A stretch of 64,000 nt of DNA from Neobacillus cucumis (GCF_023715505.1 NZ_JAMBOH010000013.1:62001-126000); one strand, 5' to 3'. Counted from the stretch's first letter, positions 34,091 through 43,874 are shown. Program-made: numbers and translations. The notes: generated by a model from the letters alone, not told the origin.

Positions 34091-36001
34091 TTAATAGTCA
34101 GTAATACCGTTACGATCTGTATCTACACCAGGTGTTGGGTTGTATTGGTAAGAGTCGGTATTTCTTGTACCACCAGAGTGGGAAGAAGTATGACATCCCC
34201 AACATACAGCCATGTTAGTGTAACGTTTTAATGCAGAGTCTGGGTTTTTGTCGATTAGATAATCTTTAACTAAAGCTTCACGTTGAGAGTTATCAGCACC
34301 AGTTGTTGCATTGTATGGTTTTGAAGTGAAGTAGTTTGATCCACCATTTAGTCCTTTTAAGATATCATTGTAAGTTAAACCACAGGCATCGCGCATGATT
34401 GTTACGTCCGTACCGTGTGCATAGTGACAGCGTACGCAAGTGTAGCTATCAGAATTTGTAGTATGGCGATAAGCATGATCAAATGTACCAGTTTTTTGAC
34501 CAGAAGAAGCAAGGTAATCAGTGTGACAAGAAGCACACCATGTAGATATTGCTACACCATTACCTGAAATGTATTTTGCATTTTGGCTATTCCATAATGC
34601 AGATACATCAGTAGTAATTGTGTTTTTAGAAGCATCGTCAACAGTTTTTGCGAATTTGACTACATAACCACGAGCAATATTACCAGTTGTAACACTATTA
34701 ACAGCAGCTTTTAATTCGCTGACCTTAGTATATTTAGTTGAGTCATCTCTTACCCCTAAGAATCCTTTGCCTAAAATTTCACCGTTTTTCAAGCTATCAG
34801 TATGGACTATATCGATAAGCTTACCATCAAAATTCCCGTCTTCATTATAAGTAGTGGTATTGGTTGGGTCGGTATTTTGGAATACTGAACCATCATAGAA
34901 TGCAGTCCAATAGTGTTTAGTATGAGACGAGTCAAAATCATATTCATGTAAAAATGGATCTTGAACACTTACATATTTTCCTTCTCCAGTATCTTTTCCA
35001 TCATGATCTAGAGTTGGAACCCATTTCATTAATTGTAGTACTACATCACCGGATTGCAATCCAGCTTCGTTATAATAGTTAACAGGGCCATCAACCCATT
35101 TTTTTGTAACAGGATCTTTTACTAAATTTTTGTTAGTAGGTTGTACAGTGTCTCCAATATTAAAACGGAAAACGATATAGTTTTCAGTATGACTAGTACC
35201 TGTAGCATCTGAATATGTTACATTTGCACCCGTACCAGTGTATTTAGTAGTCAAGTTGGCTATATCATCCTTGTCAATTACAGGAACACCTTCTAGTTTT
35301 TTACCACCATCTTCAATAAGGGTGTTACCCATTCCGTTTGGATCTTCATGCAATAAACGGTCAGAATAAGAACCGTGTGGTGCGTGACAGTTTGCACAAG
35401 TGAATTCTTCTGTCCATTCTCCGCCTACTCCAGCAATTTCTTTATTATTTCCACCAGGAGCTGCACTTAATTTAACAGATCCATTAGCTAAGTGGGCAGA
35501 CATGTTACCATCATGAGTTCCGCCAAAAGTACCAGCAGAGTTAGAACCAGCTCCCATTACGTTATAAAAGCCTAATGTACCATCATGGCATGCAGTACAA
35601 GTTGCATATTCACCGTCTTTAAACAATAAACCTTCAGATGCACCAGTATGTGTTTGGTGGCAGCTGGCACAAGAGTTAGTATTGTTCATGTACTCGCCGT
35701 GTGTACGTTGTGTTCCGTGTGAACCATCTGTTCCTTTAACTATATCATCAGATTTAATAACATCACCAAAAGTAGTTCCATCATTAGTCCCTACTTTAGA
35801 ACCAGTTTGGTTGGCGTTACTTTTGTTAACAGTATTATAGTTATTATCTCTACCTTCATCAGTTGTTTGGACTCCTGCCTTAACACCACCAGTGTCACTT
35901 GGTTGTGTGCCAGTACTGCCAGCAGCAGAAGCCACAATGCTAAACATTGCTAATAACATTAATGTTAGCAGGAACGAAAAGCTTAATTTAATCTTACTCA
36001 T
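34091..36001 (-). CDS. secreted hexaheme cytochrome c
   Basis: A 636-residue extracellular protein with a signal peptide (residues 1-26, ending SIVASAAG). There are six CxxCH sites: CASCH and CTACH near residues 110-140, CANCH near 200, then a heme-free span of about 280 residues, and CASCH, CVRCH and CWGCH near 490-610. The first pair is a doubled-CxxCH unit. The C-terminus PGVDTDRNGITDY resembles a calcium-binding thrombospondin-type-3 or dockerin half repeat. It lies 116 bp after the NHL gene, with GGGAGG before the ATG. The likely role is an extracellular electron carrier. The large insertion between hemes is unusual and has no recognised fold. Confidence 0.87.
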   Translation of the reverse strand: MSKIKLSFSFLLTLMLLAMFSIVASAAGSTGTQPSDTGGVKAGVQTTDEGRDNNYNTVNKSNANQTGSKVGTNDGTTFGDVIKSDDIVKGTDGSHGTQRTHGEYMNNTNSCASCHQTHTGASEGLLFKDGEYATCTACHDGTLGFYNVMGAGSNSAGTFGGTHDGNMSAHLANGSVKLSAAPGGNNKEIAGVGGEWTEEFTCANCHAPHGSYSDRLLHEDPNGMGNTLIEDGGKKLEGVPVIDKDDIANLTTKYTGTGANVTYSDATGTSHTENYIVFRFNIGDTVQPTNKNLVKDPVTKKWVDGPVNYYNEAGLQSGDVVLQLMKWVPTLDHDGKDTGEGKYVSVQDPFLHEYDFDSSHTKHYWTAFYDGSVFQNTDPTNTTTYNEDGNFDGKLIDIVHTDSLKNGEILGKGFLGVRDDSTKYTKVSELKAAVNSVTTGNIARGYVVKFAKTVDDASKNTITTDVSALWNSQNAKYISGNGVAISTWCASCHTDYLASSGQKTGTFDHAYRHTTNSDSYTCVRCHYAHGTDVTIMRDACGLTYNDILKGLNGGSNYFTSKPYNATTGADNSQREALVKDYLIDKNPDSALKRYTNMAVCWGCHTSSHSGGTRNTDSYQYNPTPGVDTDRNGITDY

Positions 36002-36117
36002 TCCAAAAAACCTCCCATGTAACTCTCTCTTTTTGTGTTTCTCTCTCTTTTTTGATCTAGCCTATGAAAAAACATTCAACCTTATTTTCAGCACCACCTC
36101 CTTAATATAAAGATAGT

Positions 36118-37083
36118 TTAATAGTATAACGCCACACGTTGATTTAACGTATCGGTAATATATACCCGGTCATTATCATCAACATATAAACCATTTGGAA
36201 GGTAGAACTGTTCGTTTTGGTCTCCCATTGACCCAAACGTAAAGACTTGCTCGCCTTTTTCATTAAAACCATAAATCGTATGAGATAAATTGTTTACCAC
36301 ATAGAGGACACCTCTTGAATCAACACCAATTCCACGTGGATTAACAAACACAGAAGATCCTTTTCCGTCTTTTGATCCATTAATAGTTCGTAGATATTTT
36401 CCTTTTTTATCATAAGCTAAAACTCTTTGATTTCCGGAATCACACACAAACAGTTCATCTGTTTTCTTATCTAAAGCAATTGCATTCGGAGCTTTAAATG
36501 TATCGTCTTTCGTTACAGCAGTACTAATTTCTTGAAGCTTTTCACCGGATAGTTTATAAACAAATACCTTGTTTTGTTGTACATCTGTTACATATAATTT
36601 TTCATCAAAGATTCTAATTCCAGCAGGAGACTTTATTAGTTTTTCTTTATCATCAAAGTATTTAATAAATTTACCTTTTGAATCAAATATAGAGATTTTT
36701 CCGTTATATAAATCTGCCACATAGACTTCGCCTTTTTTATCACCAGCAATCCCATATGGAAATTTAAACTCACCTTTTCCTTCTCCTTCTTTACCAAACA
36801 TGAAGACTCGGGTTCCTGAAGTATCAAAAACTTGAACCCTCTTATTATTGGTATCGGAAACATAGATAAATTCTCCAATTTTGGCTACATCCATTGGTTT
36901 ATCTAATGCATTATTAAAGTCACCGTAAATAAGCTGGCTAAAGGTTGGAGGTGAATTGGGATCAATCACATTCGATGCCTTTTTTACAGTTGATTCCATA
37001 TTCAAGAAATAGATGGCAGTAAACGCTGCAATTACTAGAATCACAATCCCGCCCATCCACATGTATACGGTTTTCTTTTTCAT
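36118..37083 (-). CDS. membrane-anchored six-bladed NHL-repeat beta-propeller
   Basis: A 321-residue protein with a signal anchor (about residues 8-27) and an outward-facing propeller. NHL blades recur about every 45 residues: FIYVSDTNNKRVQVFDTSG, EVYVADLYNGKISIFDSKG, LYVTDVQQNKVFVYKLSG, LFVCDSGNQRVLAYDKKG, LYVVNNLSHTIYGFNEKG, VYITDTLNQRVALYY. There are no heme sites. NHL proteins commonly accompany multiheme cytochrome genes in metal-reducing bacteria, where they are thought to aid export or assembly of the cytochromes. It lies 20 bp after the TPR gene in the same run. Confidence 0.9.
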   Translation of the reverse strand: MKKKTVYMWMGGIVILVIAAFTAIYFLNMESTVKKASNVIDPNSPPTFSQLIYGDFNNALDKPMDVAKIGEFIYVSDTNNKRVQVFDTSGTRVFMFGKEGEGKGEFKFPYGIAGDKKGEVYVADLYNGKISIFDSKGKFIKYFDDKEKLIKSPAGIRIFDEKLYVTDVQQNKVFVYKLSGEKLQEISTAVTKDDTFKAPNAIALDKKTDELFVCDSGNQRVLAYDKKGKYLRTINGSKDGKGSSVFVNPRGIGVDSRGVLYVVNNLSHTIYGFNEKGEQVFTFGSMGDQNEQFYLPNGLYVDDNDRVYITDTLNQRVALYY

Positions 37084-37103
37084 TGGTCTTCACCCCTTGT
37101 TAG

Positions 37104-37811
37104 CTATTTTTTTCCGATTCTTTTGAGACCTTCTAAGGCTGGTTTGTACATTGGGTCGTAATTTAATGCGTCTTTGTAGATTTCTTCAGCATTCTTTTTA
37201 TCACCTTGGTCTTCAGCTACACGACCAATTTCAAAGAGAATGTCAGTATTTCCTGGCATTAGTTTATTAGCTTCATTTAATGCCTCAATCGAATCGCTGT
37301 ACATCTTTAGCTTCCGATATGACATACCTTTTAAAAGAAATCCTTTATAGTCTTTAGGTGATATTTCCGTTGCCTTTTGGGCCATTTTCACAGAGTCATT
37401 TAGTCGATTTTCTTTGTTATAAACAAGCCCAAGGTTGAAATAGGCATCGAAATAATTTTTATCTAAATCTATCGCCATCTTGTATTGTTTAATGGCTTCG
37501 TCGTTATCACCATTTAAAAAATAGGCATAACCCAGTGATACATAAGATTTGGGGTCATTAGGCTTCTGATCAACAGAATCTTTTGCACTTTCTAACTGCT
37601 GTTTAAGCTGATCCTTATCATAACCCGACCATAAGTACTTACTGCTTACATAGTAGCCAGCACCTACTGAAATAACTAATGTCAGAGTTAAAAGGAGAAG
37701 TGTTTGCCACCATTTAAATTTTTCATTTTTCAACTTCTTTTTCTTCTTTTCAGGTTCTTGTTTTGTACGTGTCTCTTGTTCTTGACTGAGTGGTTGTTCT
37801 TGAGCTTCCAT
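37104..37811 (-). CDS. membrane-anchored TPR protein of the cytochrome cluster
   Basis: A 235-residue protein with a charged cytoplasmic start rich in Gln, Glu and Lys, one TM (about residues 35-57), and about four TPR units outside (YVSLGYAYFLNGDNDEAIKQ; YFNLGLVYNKENRLNDSVKM; SYRKLKMYSDSIEALNEANK; EIGRVAEDQGDKKNAEEIY). TPR arrays are protein-binding scaffolds, so it may hold cytochromes together or help heme attachment, as CcmH/NrfG TPR domains do in Gram-negative heme maturation. TTAGGAGGG precedes the ATG. It lies 34 bp from the dodecaheme gene and 20 bp from the NHL gene, so it is clearly part of the operon. Confidence 0.88.
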   Translation of the reverse strand: MEAQEQPLSQEQETRTKQEPEKKKKKLKNEKFKWWQTLLLLTLTLVISVGAGYYVSSKYLWSGYDKDQLKQQLESAKDSVDQKPNDPKSYVSLGYAYFLNGDNDEAIKQYKMAIDLDKNYFDAYFNLGLVYNKENRLNDSVKMAQKATEISPKDYKGFLLKGMSYRKLKMYSDSIEALNEANKLMPGNTDILFEIGRVAEDQGDKKNAEEIYKDALNYDPMYKPALEGLKRIGKK

Positions 37812-37845
37812 ACGAACCCTCCTAATCTAGCAATATTCCTATCTA

Positions 37846-39009
37846 TTATTTATGGCAGGCGGTACATTTATTTTTGACGTGACAGGTATAACAATACTCC
37901 GTGACACTCTGTTTTTCAGCGAGCGGGACAGGATGTCTTTGTTTATCAAACCCTTTGTGCATCGCAGGGTGACAGGATGAGCAAGCAACCATAGAGGTGC
38001 TTATACCACCTGCTTGTTGGTAACTATGACACGCCAAACATTCCTGTTTATCTTTTGATGCTTGATTGCCATGCTCCTTCATCCAACTACTACTGTGACT
38101 TTCAGGACGTTTGCTATGGCAATCTTTACAGAATGTGTTTTCCTTTGCATAGTCGTATTGGCCCTTTGTATTCTGAGTTGTAACTTGACCCTTATTTAGA
38201 TACTTTGTTACTGTAGGTATATCCTCATATCCCTCAAGCGGAACAGATGACATATCCTTATGGCATTGATTACACTTTTGTAAATTAGCAGCGGCTTGTT
38301 TGCCGTGTATCTTCGTTGCAAAATCTTCCTTTTTATGACTTTTTGGAACCATTCCCGTTTTATGGCAAGCGCTGCATTCTGTTGTTACTTTACGGGCCTT
38401 ATGACATTCAATACAGGTATCCATATCTGGCCTGATGAATTTAATATCAGCCATTGCTGCTGTTCCGACTTGGCTATCCCATTTGTCAAGGTCTGTTGAG
38501 TAAGTCATTTTTCGATCAGCCACTTTTCCGTGGGCGACTCCACTATGACATTGGACACATTCGACACCTTTATTTTCATGTTTGTCATGGGGAATAATGA
38601 TATCCCCCGAAGGTGTTACGTCCCTAGTTAGCACGTCATGACAAGATTCACATGCACTATTTGGTATCTCATTAGGCATTCGTATTGGTGCAGCTGAAGT
38701 GCCTGTTGATTGCTTTTTCAATTGCGCCACTAATTCTTGGGTCTTATCTTTCGCTAAATCCGTATACACTCCGTCAGTATGACAACTAGTACATTCAACC
38801 TCACTATGTGTGGAAGCTTTCCACGTATAATACTCCGGTTTCATCTCGTGGCAGGATGAGCATACCTTTGAGCTAGAGGTTGTTTCTAGTCCGAAAAATC
38901 CGGCAAAGGATAATAGGACTAGAAACAACAGTGTTAAAGTGGCAATTTTAATCAATTTATACCGAAGTTTTGGAGGGGTCGGCAGCTCTTGCTTGTGCTC
39001 CTCTTCCAT
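37846..39009 (-). CDS. NapC/NirT-like membrane-anchored dodecaheme cytochrome c
   Basis: A 387-residue protein with one N-terminal TM (about residues 20-42) and twelve CxxCH sites: CSSCH, CTSCH, CESCH, CVQCH, CIECH, CSACH, CNQCH, CKDCH, CLACH, CSSCH, CYTCH, CTACH, the last four residues from the C-terminus. The start KVCSSCHEMKPEYYTWKAS is the NapC/NirT quinol-oxidase heme region. It is paralogous to the 10-heme protein encoded just upstream: CHSGV, the RPDMDTCIECH and PKSHK segments, and CHSKRPESH align in order. Expected role: oxidise menaquinol and hand electrons across the wall to the secreted cytochromes. Confidence 0.9.
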   Translation of the reverse strand: MEEEHKQELPTPPKLRYKLIKIATLTLLFLVLLSFAGFFGLETTSSSKVCSSCHEMKPEYYTWKASTHSEVECTSCHTDGVYTDLAKDKTQELVAQLKKQSTGTSAAPIRMPNEIPNSACESCHDVLTRDVTPSGDIIIPHDKHENKGVECVQCHSGVAHGKVADRKMTYSTDLDKWDSQVGTAAMADIKFIRPDMDTCIECHKARKVTTECSACHKTGMVPKSHKKEDFATKIHGKQAAANLQKCNQCHKDMSSVPLEGYEDIPTVTKYLNKGQVTTQNTKGQYDYAKENTFCKDCHSKRPESHSSSWMKEHGNQASKDKQECLACHSYQQAGGISTSMVACSSCHPAMHKGFDKQRHPVPLAEKQSVTEYCYTCHVKNKCTACHK

Positions 39010-39035
39010 AAAAGCGACCCTCCTTTGTGGTTTAA

Positions 39036-40448
39036 TTAGTTATTTACTGCAGACTTAAAGCCGGTTCTATGACAATATTGGCAATAGACATCTGTAGCTG
39101 CTTTTGGAGTCGTTGAACCTGCGGCAGGTTTTTGATTATCATGGCAAACGAAGCATTCAGATTTTTGCTCTGCTGTTAATGCCTTTTTAGCGTGTCCTGT
39201 TAACCATTGATTGCTTTCACCGTGTCCGGATGGGCGGTCTGAATGGCAGGCGCTGCAGAACTTATTAATCCGTGCTTGCTCTTTAACCACATTTAGGTTT
39301 GGCACGTATTTTGTTTTTATCTCTTTCATTTTAAGGAGTGAAATAATATCTTCTTTCGGGATTTCTCTTACCCACTTAGAATCTTGGTGGCAGTTCACAC
39401 ACTTATCTACATGTTGAATCGCTGTCTTTCCATGGTTTCCATTCCAACCTTCCACTTTGTGACTCTTTGGTACCTTAATCTTTTTATGACAAGTTTCGCA
39501 GGCCATGGACAGCTTAACGTCTTTTTGCTGCTTACCAATTGCTTGAAGGATGATGTCTTGTGTTTTTTGATCGTGCGCCGCTAATGCAGCTGCATCTGTT
39601 TCATTATTGGCTGTTTCTGTTTTTACCGTATCAGTGGCATCTGTTGCAGTTGTTGCTTCACCTGATGATGTATTTTTGTTTTCCTCAAGTTTCTTCTCTA
39701 CCTCTTCAGGGTTTTGTGGTACGTTGTATGAATCTTCCTTCCAAGGTTTCACCCCGTTATTTACTTGGTCATGACAATTAATACAGGTACCCATGTTAGG
39801 TCTCAAGTATTTTTCTTCCATTAACTTTTCGGCACTTGCCTGTGTCCAATCACCGCGAACATCTTCTGTATTGATTCCTCGAGAGGCCATTTTCGCGTGA
39901 ACGACACCAGAGTGACAGGTAATACAAGGGATGCCCTCCTCAATATGGCCTTTGTGATTAACCTTTAAGTCTCCTGAGGCGGTAACCAGACGGTTTTTAG
40001 AGTGACATTGTAAACAGTTCTGACTTGAAACTGCTTCTTCTTCAGTTTGAACAATTTGTGTTGGTACTCCTGTTACGTGATAGTAAACTTCTTTCAACGA
40101 CTTCATTTTGTGTGTCAGCATATTAACCGTACCGGGTTTAATGTGACATTGAACACAGGAAATCTGGTTGTGGGCACTAGCTGTATAAGATGTATATTCA
40201 GGCTGCATTTCATGACAGCTGGAACAGAATGACGGTGAATTGGTAAAGGAAAGCACCCCATATCCTCCGCCAAAAATAACTATACAACCAACTAGTGAAA
40301 CAAATAATAACTTCCATCTATTAACTGGGTTCTTCCAATCAATGGTTCTGAACTTTTGCCAGAGTTTACGTATTAGGCCCGTCCTTTTTCTTTTTTCTCT
40401 AGATTCGGGATCTGTTTCTCTATTTTTCTTTTTCCCCCAAATGGCCAC
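39036..40448 (-). CDS. NapC/NirT-like membrane-anchored decaheme cytochrome c
   Basis: First gene of the cytochrome cluster, 470 residues. A basic cytoplasmic start (KKKNRETDPESREKRKRTG), one TM (about 47-66), then ten CxxCH sites: CSSCH, CVQCH, CLQCH, CITCH, CINCH, CETCH, CVNCH, CSACH, CFVCH, CQYCH. The NapC-like opening is FCSSCHEMQPEYTSYTASAH. A low-complexity Thr/Ala/Asp/Glu-rich linker (about 240-290) separates the first five hemes from the last five and is missing from the paralogue downstream. It starts with GTG at 40448 after GGAAGGGTGAG. Likely a quinol-linked entry point for electrons; 26 bp separate it from the next gene. Confidence 0.9.
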   Translation of the reverse strand: MAIWGKKKNRETDPESREKRKRTGLIRKLWQKFRTIDWKNPVNRWKLLFVSLVGCIVIFGGGYGVLSFTNSPSFCSSCHEMQPEYTSYTASAHNQISCVQCHIKPGTVNMLTHKMKSLKEVYYHVTGVPTQIVQTEEEAVSSQNCLQCHSKNRLVTASGDLKVNHKGHIEEGIPCITCHSGVVHAKMASRGINTEDVRGDWTQASAEKLMEEKYLRPNMGTCINCHDQVNNGVKPWKEDSYNVPQNPEEVEKKLEENKNTSSGEATTATDATDTVKTETANNETDAAALAAHDQKTQDIILQAIGKQQKDVKLSMACETCHKKIKVPKSHKVEGWNGNHGKTAIQHVDKCVNCHQDSKWVREIPKEDIISLLKMKEIKTKYVPNLNVVKEQARINKFCSACHSDRPSGHGESNQWLTGHAKKALTAEQKSECFVCHDNQKPAAGSTTPKAATDVYCQYCHRTGFKSAVNN

Positions 40449-40864
40449 TTAACTCACCCTTCCCATTTCGGACTTTTTATCTATTTATTTTCCATATTAA
40501 CCTCTCTAAAGGTAGTATCTAACATTGCAAGAGTATATTCCAATGTACAATTTGTGAATATTTTTTCATACTTCCCTAGGTTGAGTTTACACCTAAAAAC
40601 AACATAAAAATGTTGTTATCTAAAGGTTTCATTAATACTACGATTGTGATGTTAAATGATAAATCTATGTATTTTTATAAATATATAGTTGTTTTTATGC
40701 AATTTTTATTCACCATTAGGTATAATTACCTTTCCTTTCAGCTAAATGCCATCAGTCTGTCATAATTGACAGAAAATCGAATCCTTGGCACCGCTTTATT
40801 AGTAGTTCGATGATAGATAATATATAATAGTAGAATCACCATTTTTACACTGTTTTTAACATTG

Positions 40865-40893
40865 TTGTCACTGTAATGAGTAAATGGTAAGAT
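40865..40893 (+). promoter_or_regulatory. candidate sigma-A promoter of secA
   Basis: TTGTCA, 17 bp, TAAGAT, ending about 80 bp before the secA ATG, whose ribosome binding site is AAAGGAG. The rest of 40449-40864, which must also hold the promoter of the divergent cytochrome cluster, is AT-rich; I could not pick out a convincing second promoter or regulator site. Confidence 0.5.
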
Positions 40894-40971
40894 GAAAAGG
40901 AAAATTATCGAACATTTTGACATGAATTTTTTTTTGTGAATTAGTCTCAGATAAAGGAGCGTTCATCAGGT

Positions 40972-43482
40972 ATGGGGATTTTAAATAAAGTATTTGATTT
41001 GAACAAACGCGAACTAAAACGGTTAGACAAGCTGGCTGCCAAGATTGACGAGCTTGCAACCGAAACAGAAAGATTAACAGATGATCAGCTTCGCGAAAAA
41101 ACAGAAGAATTTAAAGCGCGCTATCAAAAAGGCGAAACACTTGATGACTTGCTTGTAGAAGCATTTGCGGTTGTCCGTGAAGGTGCCCGCCGTGTACTTG
41201 GCTTATATCCATACCACGTTCAGTTAATGGGTGGTATTTCTCTACATGAAGGTAACATTTCCGAGATGAAGACTGGTGAGGGTAAAACCTTAACAGCGAC
41301 CATGCCCGTTTACTTAAATGCCCTTTCTGGCAAGGGTGTTCACGTTGTTACCGTCAATGAATACTTGGCTAGCCGTGACGCCACGGAGATGGGCCAGTTA
41401 TACGAATTTTTAGGTCTTACTGTTGGCTTGAACCTTAACAGTATGGATAGTGAAGAAAAGCAGGCCGCCTATGCTGCTGATATTACCTATGGAACCAACA
41501 ACGAATTTGGCTTTGACTATCTTCGTGACAATATGGTCCTTTATAAAGAGCAAAAAGTTCAGCGCCCGCTTTTTTATGCGGTCATTGACGAAGTTGACTC
41601 CATCTTAATTGATGAAGCCCGTACACCTTTGATTATCTCAGGTTCAGCACAAAAATCAGCTGCACTCTATATCCAAGCCAATGCGTTTGTTAGGACGCTG
41701 ACAAAAGATGTGGATTACACTTATGATGAGAAAACGAAGGGCGTTATGCTCACAGAAGAAGGGATTAGTAAATCGGAAAAAGCATTTGGTATTGAAAACC
41801 TCTTTGATATGGCGCATGTTACCTTAAACCATCATATTAATCAGGCATTAAAAGCGAATGTCAGCATGCACCTTGATGTCGACTATGTCGTGCAAGACGG
41901 CGAAATTGTCATCGTTGACCAATTTACTGGCCGTTTGATGAAAGGGCGCCGCTATAGCGAAGGCCTGCATCAAGCGATTGAAGCAAAAGAGGGACTCGAA
42001 GTTCAAAATGAAAGCATGACAATGGCAACCATTACGTTCCAAAACTACTTCCGTATGTATGAAAAATTGGCTGGTATGACCGGTACAGCGAAAACGGAGG
42101 AAGAAGAATTCCGTAACATCTATAATATGAATGTTATTGTGATCCCAACGAACCGGCCAATCGCCCGTGATGACCGTGCCGATTTAATTTACGCTACTAT
42201 GGACGGCAAATTCCGTGCGGTTGTCGAGGATATTGCAGAACGCCATCAAAAAGGACAACCTGTTTTGGTTGGTACTGTGGCCATTGAAACATCAGAATTG
42301 ATTTCAAACTATTTATCTAAAAAAAGGATTCCGCATAATGTCTTAAATGCGAAAAACCATGAACGTGAAGCGGAAATTATTGCTGAAGCAGGCCATAAGG
42401 GCGCGGTTACGATTGCGACCAACATGGCAGGCCGTGGTACGGACATTAAGCTTGGTGAAGGTGTCATCGAACTAGGCGGCCTTGCTGTGATTGGTACCGA
42501 GCGTCACGAAAGCCGGCGGATTGATAACCAGCTCCGTGGACGTTCTGGGCGTCAAGGGGACCCTGGTATTACTCAGTTCTACTTATCAATGGAAGACGAA
42601 TTGATGCGCCGCTTTGGCTCTGACAATATGAAAGCCATGATGCAAAGACTTGGTATGGATGATACCCAGCCAATTCAAAGTAAAATGGTCTCCCGTGCTG
42701 TTGAATCTGCACAAAAACGGGTTGAAGGGAACAACTTCGATGCCCGTAAACAGCTTTTACAATATGACGATGTACTTCGTCAGCAGCGTGAAATTATTTA
42801 CTCACAACGTGATGAAGTATTAGAATCTGAAGACCTGCGCGAGATCGTTCAAAAAATGATACTAAATTCGATTCAGCGTAATGTGGAGGTCCATGCCCCT
42901 CGCCATGAGGATGAGGAAGAATGGGATCTTCAAGCGATTATCGAATATGTGCAGGCCACCCTTCTTCATGAAGGTGATATGACGATAGATGACCTAAAAG
43001 GCAAAGAGCCGGAAGAGATGGTTGAAACGATTTTTGCAAAAGTCAGGGAGCGCTATGAGGAAAAAGAACAGATTCTGTTCCCTGAACAAATGCGTGAATT
43101 TGAGAAGGTTGTCACGCTAAGAGCGGTTGACTCTAAGTGGACGGACCATATCGACGCGATGGATCAGCTTCGTCAAGGAATTCATTTGCGTGCTTATGGA
43201 CAAATTGATCCGCTTCGTGAATACCAGCATGAAGGTTTCGCGATGTTTGAAGCGATGATACAATCGATCGAAGATGAAACGGCGATGTATATCATGAAGG
43301 CAGAAATTCGCAATAACCTTGAGCGTCAAGAGGTGGCTAAAGGTCAAGCGGTGAACCCGAAGGAAGATGGCGAACCTGTTAAGCAGAAGCCAAAAGTGAA
43401 GCAGCTTGATGTGGGACGTAATGCCCCATGTATCTGCGGCAGCGGAAAGAAGTATAAGAACTGCTGTGGAGCGGGGAAATAA
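40972..43482 (+). CDS. secA: SecA, preprotein translocase ATPase
   Basis: The motor of Sec export, 836 residues, full length for Bacillus. Nucleotide-binding motifs: [15 protein letters not shown] (Walker A), [14 protein letters not shown] (Walker B/DEAD), [16 protein letters not shown] and [13 protein letters not shown] (motifs V-VI). The preprotein cross-linking and helical scaffold regions are complete. The C-terminal SEC-C zinc motif is [14 protein letters not shown]. It would export the secreted cytochromes and autolysin of this window. Orientation is opposite to hpf, prfB and the rest of the backbone, and a structured repeat starts 4 bp after its stop codon. Confidence 0.98.
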   Translation: MGILNKVFDLNKRELKRLDKLAAKIDELATETERLTDDQLREKTEEFKARYQKGETLDDLLVEAFAVVREGARRVLGLYPYHVQLMGGISLHEGNISEMKTGEGKTLTATMPVYLNALSGKGVHVVTVNEYLASRDATEMGQLYEFLGLTVGLNLNSMDSEEKQAAYAADITYGTNNEFGFDYLRDNMVLYKEQKVQRPLFYAVIDEVDSILIDEARTPLIISGSAQKSAALYIQANAFVRTLTKDVDYTYDEKTKGVMLTEEGISKSEKAFGIENLFDMAHVTLNHHINQALKANVSMHLDVDYVVQDGEIVIVDQFTGRLMKGRRYSEGLHQAIEAKEGLEVQNESMTMATITFQNYFRMYEKLAGMTGTAKTEEEEFRNIYNMNVIVIPTNRPIARDDRADLIYATMDGKFRAVVEDIAERHQKGQPVLVGTVAIETSELISNYLSKKRIPHNVLNAKNHEREAEIIAEAGHKGAVTIATNMAGRGTDIKLGEGVIELGGLAVIGTERHESRRIDNQLRGRSGRQGDPGITQFYLSMEDELMRRFGSDNMKAMMQRLGMDDTQPIQSKMVSRAVESAQKRVEGNNFDARKQLLQYDDVLRQQREIIYSQRDEVLESEDLREIVQKMILNSIQRNVEVHAPRHEDEEEWDLQAIIEYVQATLLHEGDMTIDDLKGKEPEEMVETIFAKVRERYEEKEQILFPEQMREFEKVVTLRAVDSKWTDHIDAMDQLRQGIHLRAYGQIDPLREYQHEGFAMFEAMIQSIEDETAMYIMKAEIRNNLERQEVAKGQAVNPKEDGEPVKQKPKVKQLDVGRNAPCICGSGKKYKNCCGAGK

Positions 43483-43485
43483 TAA

Positions 43486-43618
43486 GAAAAGCGCAAGCGC
43501 CTTGGTCAGCCCCGACAAGCACAAGACGAGCCGGCCGAAAGGTTGCTCTTTAACCTTTTGGACGGATTGGCTTGTGACCTCGAGGGGCTAGGCGCTGGAG
43601 CTGGACAATTTTCGAAGT
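43486..43618. repeat. dispersed structured repeat, copy starting 4 bp after secA
   Basis: Nearly identical to the 26.3-kb copy: GAAAAGCGCAAGCGCCTTGG at the left, CCGAAAGGTT/AACCTTTTGG inner stem, GGGGCTAGGCGCTGGAGC at the right. It would form the first part of the secA 3' untranslated region. Confidence 0.9.
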
Positions 43619-43648
43619 CAAAAACATTTATACTTTCTTATCTTTCAA

Positions 43649-43772
43649 GAAAAGTGCAAGGCGCCCGCCTATCGGCGACAAGCATAACACGAGCCGGCCG
43701 ATAGGTTGCTTTTTAACCTATTGGACGGATTGGCTGTAGACCATGAGGACTTGGCGCTGGAGCTGGACACGC
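43649..43772. repeat. dispersed structured repeat, second tandem copy after secA
   Basis: A diverged copy 30 bp beyond the first. Its inner stem reads CCGATAGGTT with AACCTATTGG, a paired change relative to CCGAAAGGTT/AACCTTTTGG, so pairing is kept. Confidence 0.88.
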
Positions 43773-43802
43773 CTCTAAGATTTTTATTATTTCTTATATT
43801 TA

Positions 43803-43840
43803 TTAGAGGCCAGCAATGTGGTGCTGGCCTCTTTGTTTTC
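43803..43840 (+). terminator. terminator of secA
   Basis: AGAGGCCAGCA pairs with TGCTGGCCTCT, then TTGTTTTC. Confidence 0.88.
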
Positions 43841-43874
43841 TAAAACACCATCAATCCCCAATCTTTTTCGCAAT

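Noticed and set aside
40540..40580. FNR-type site (TGTGAA...TTCATA) before the cytochrome cluster
   Set aside because: The half-sites are two bases further apart than an FNR/CRP site allows, and the region is AT-rich enough for chance.
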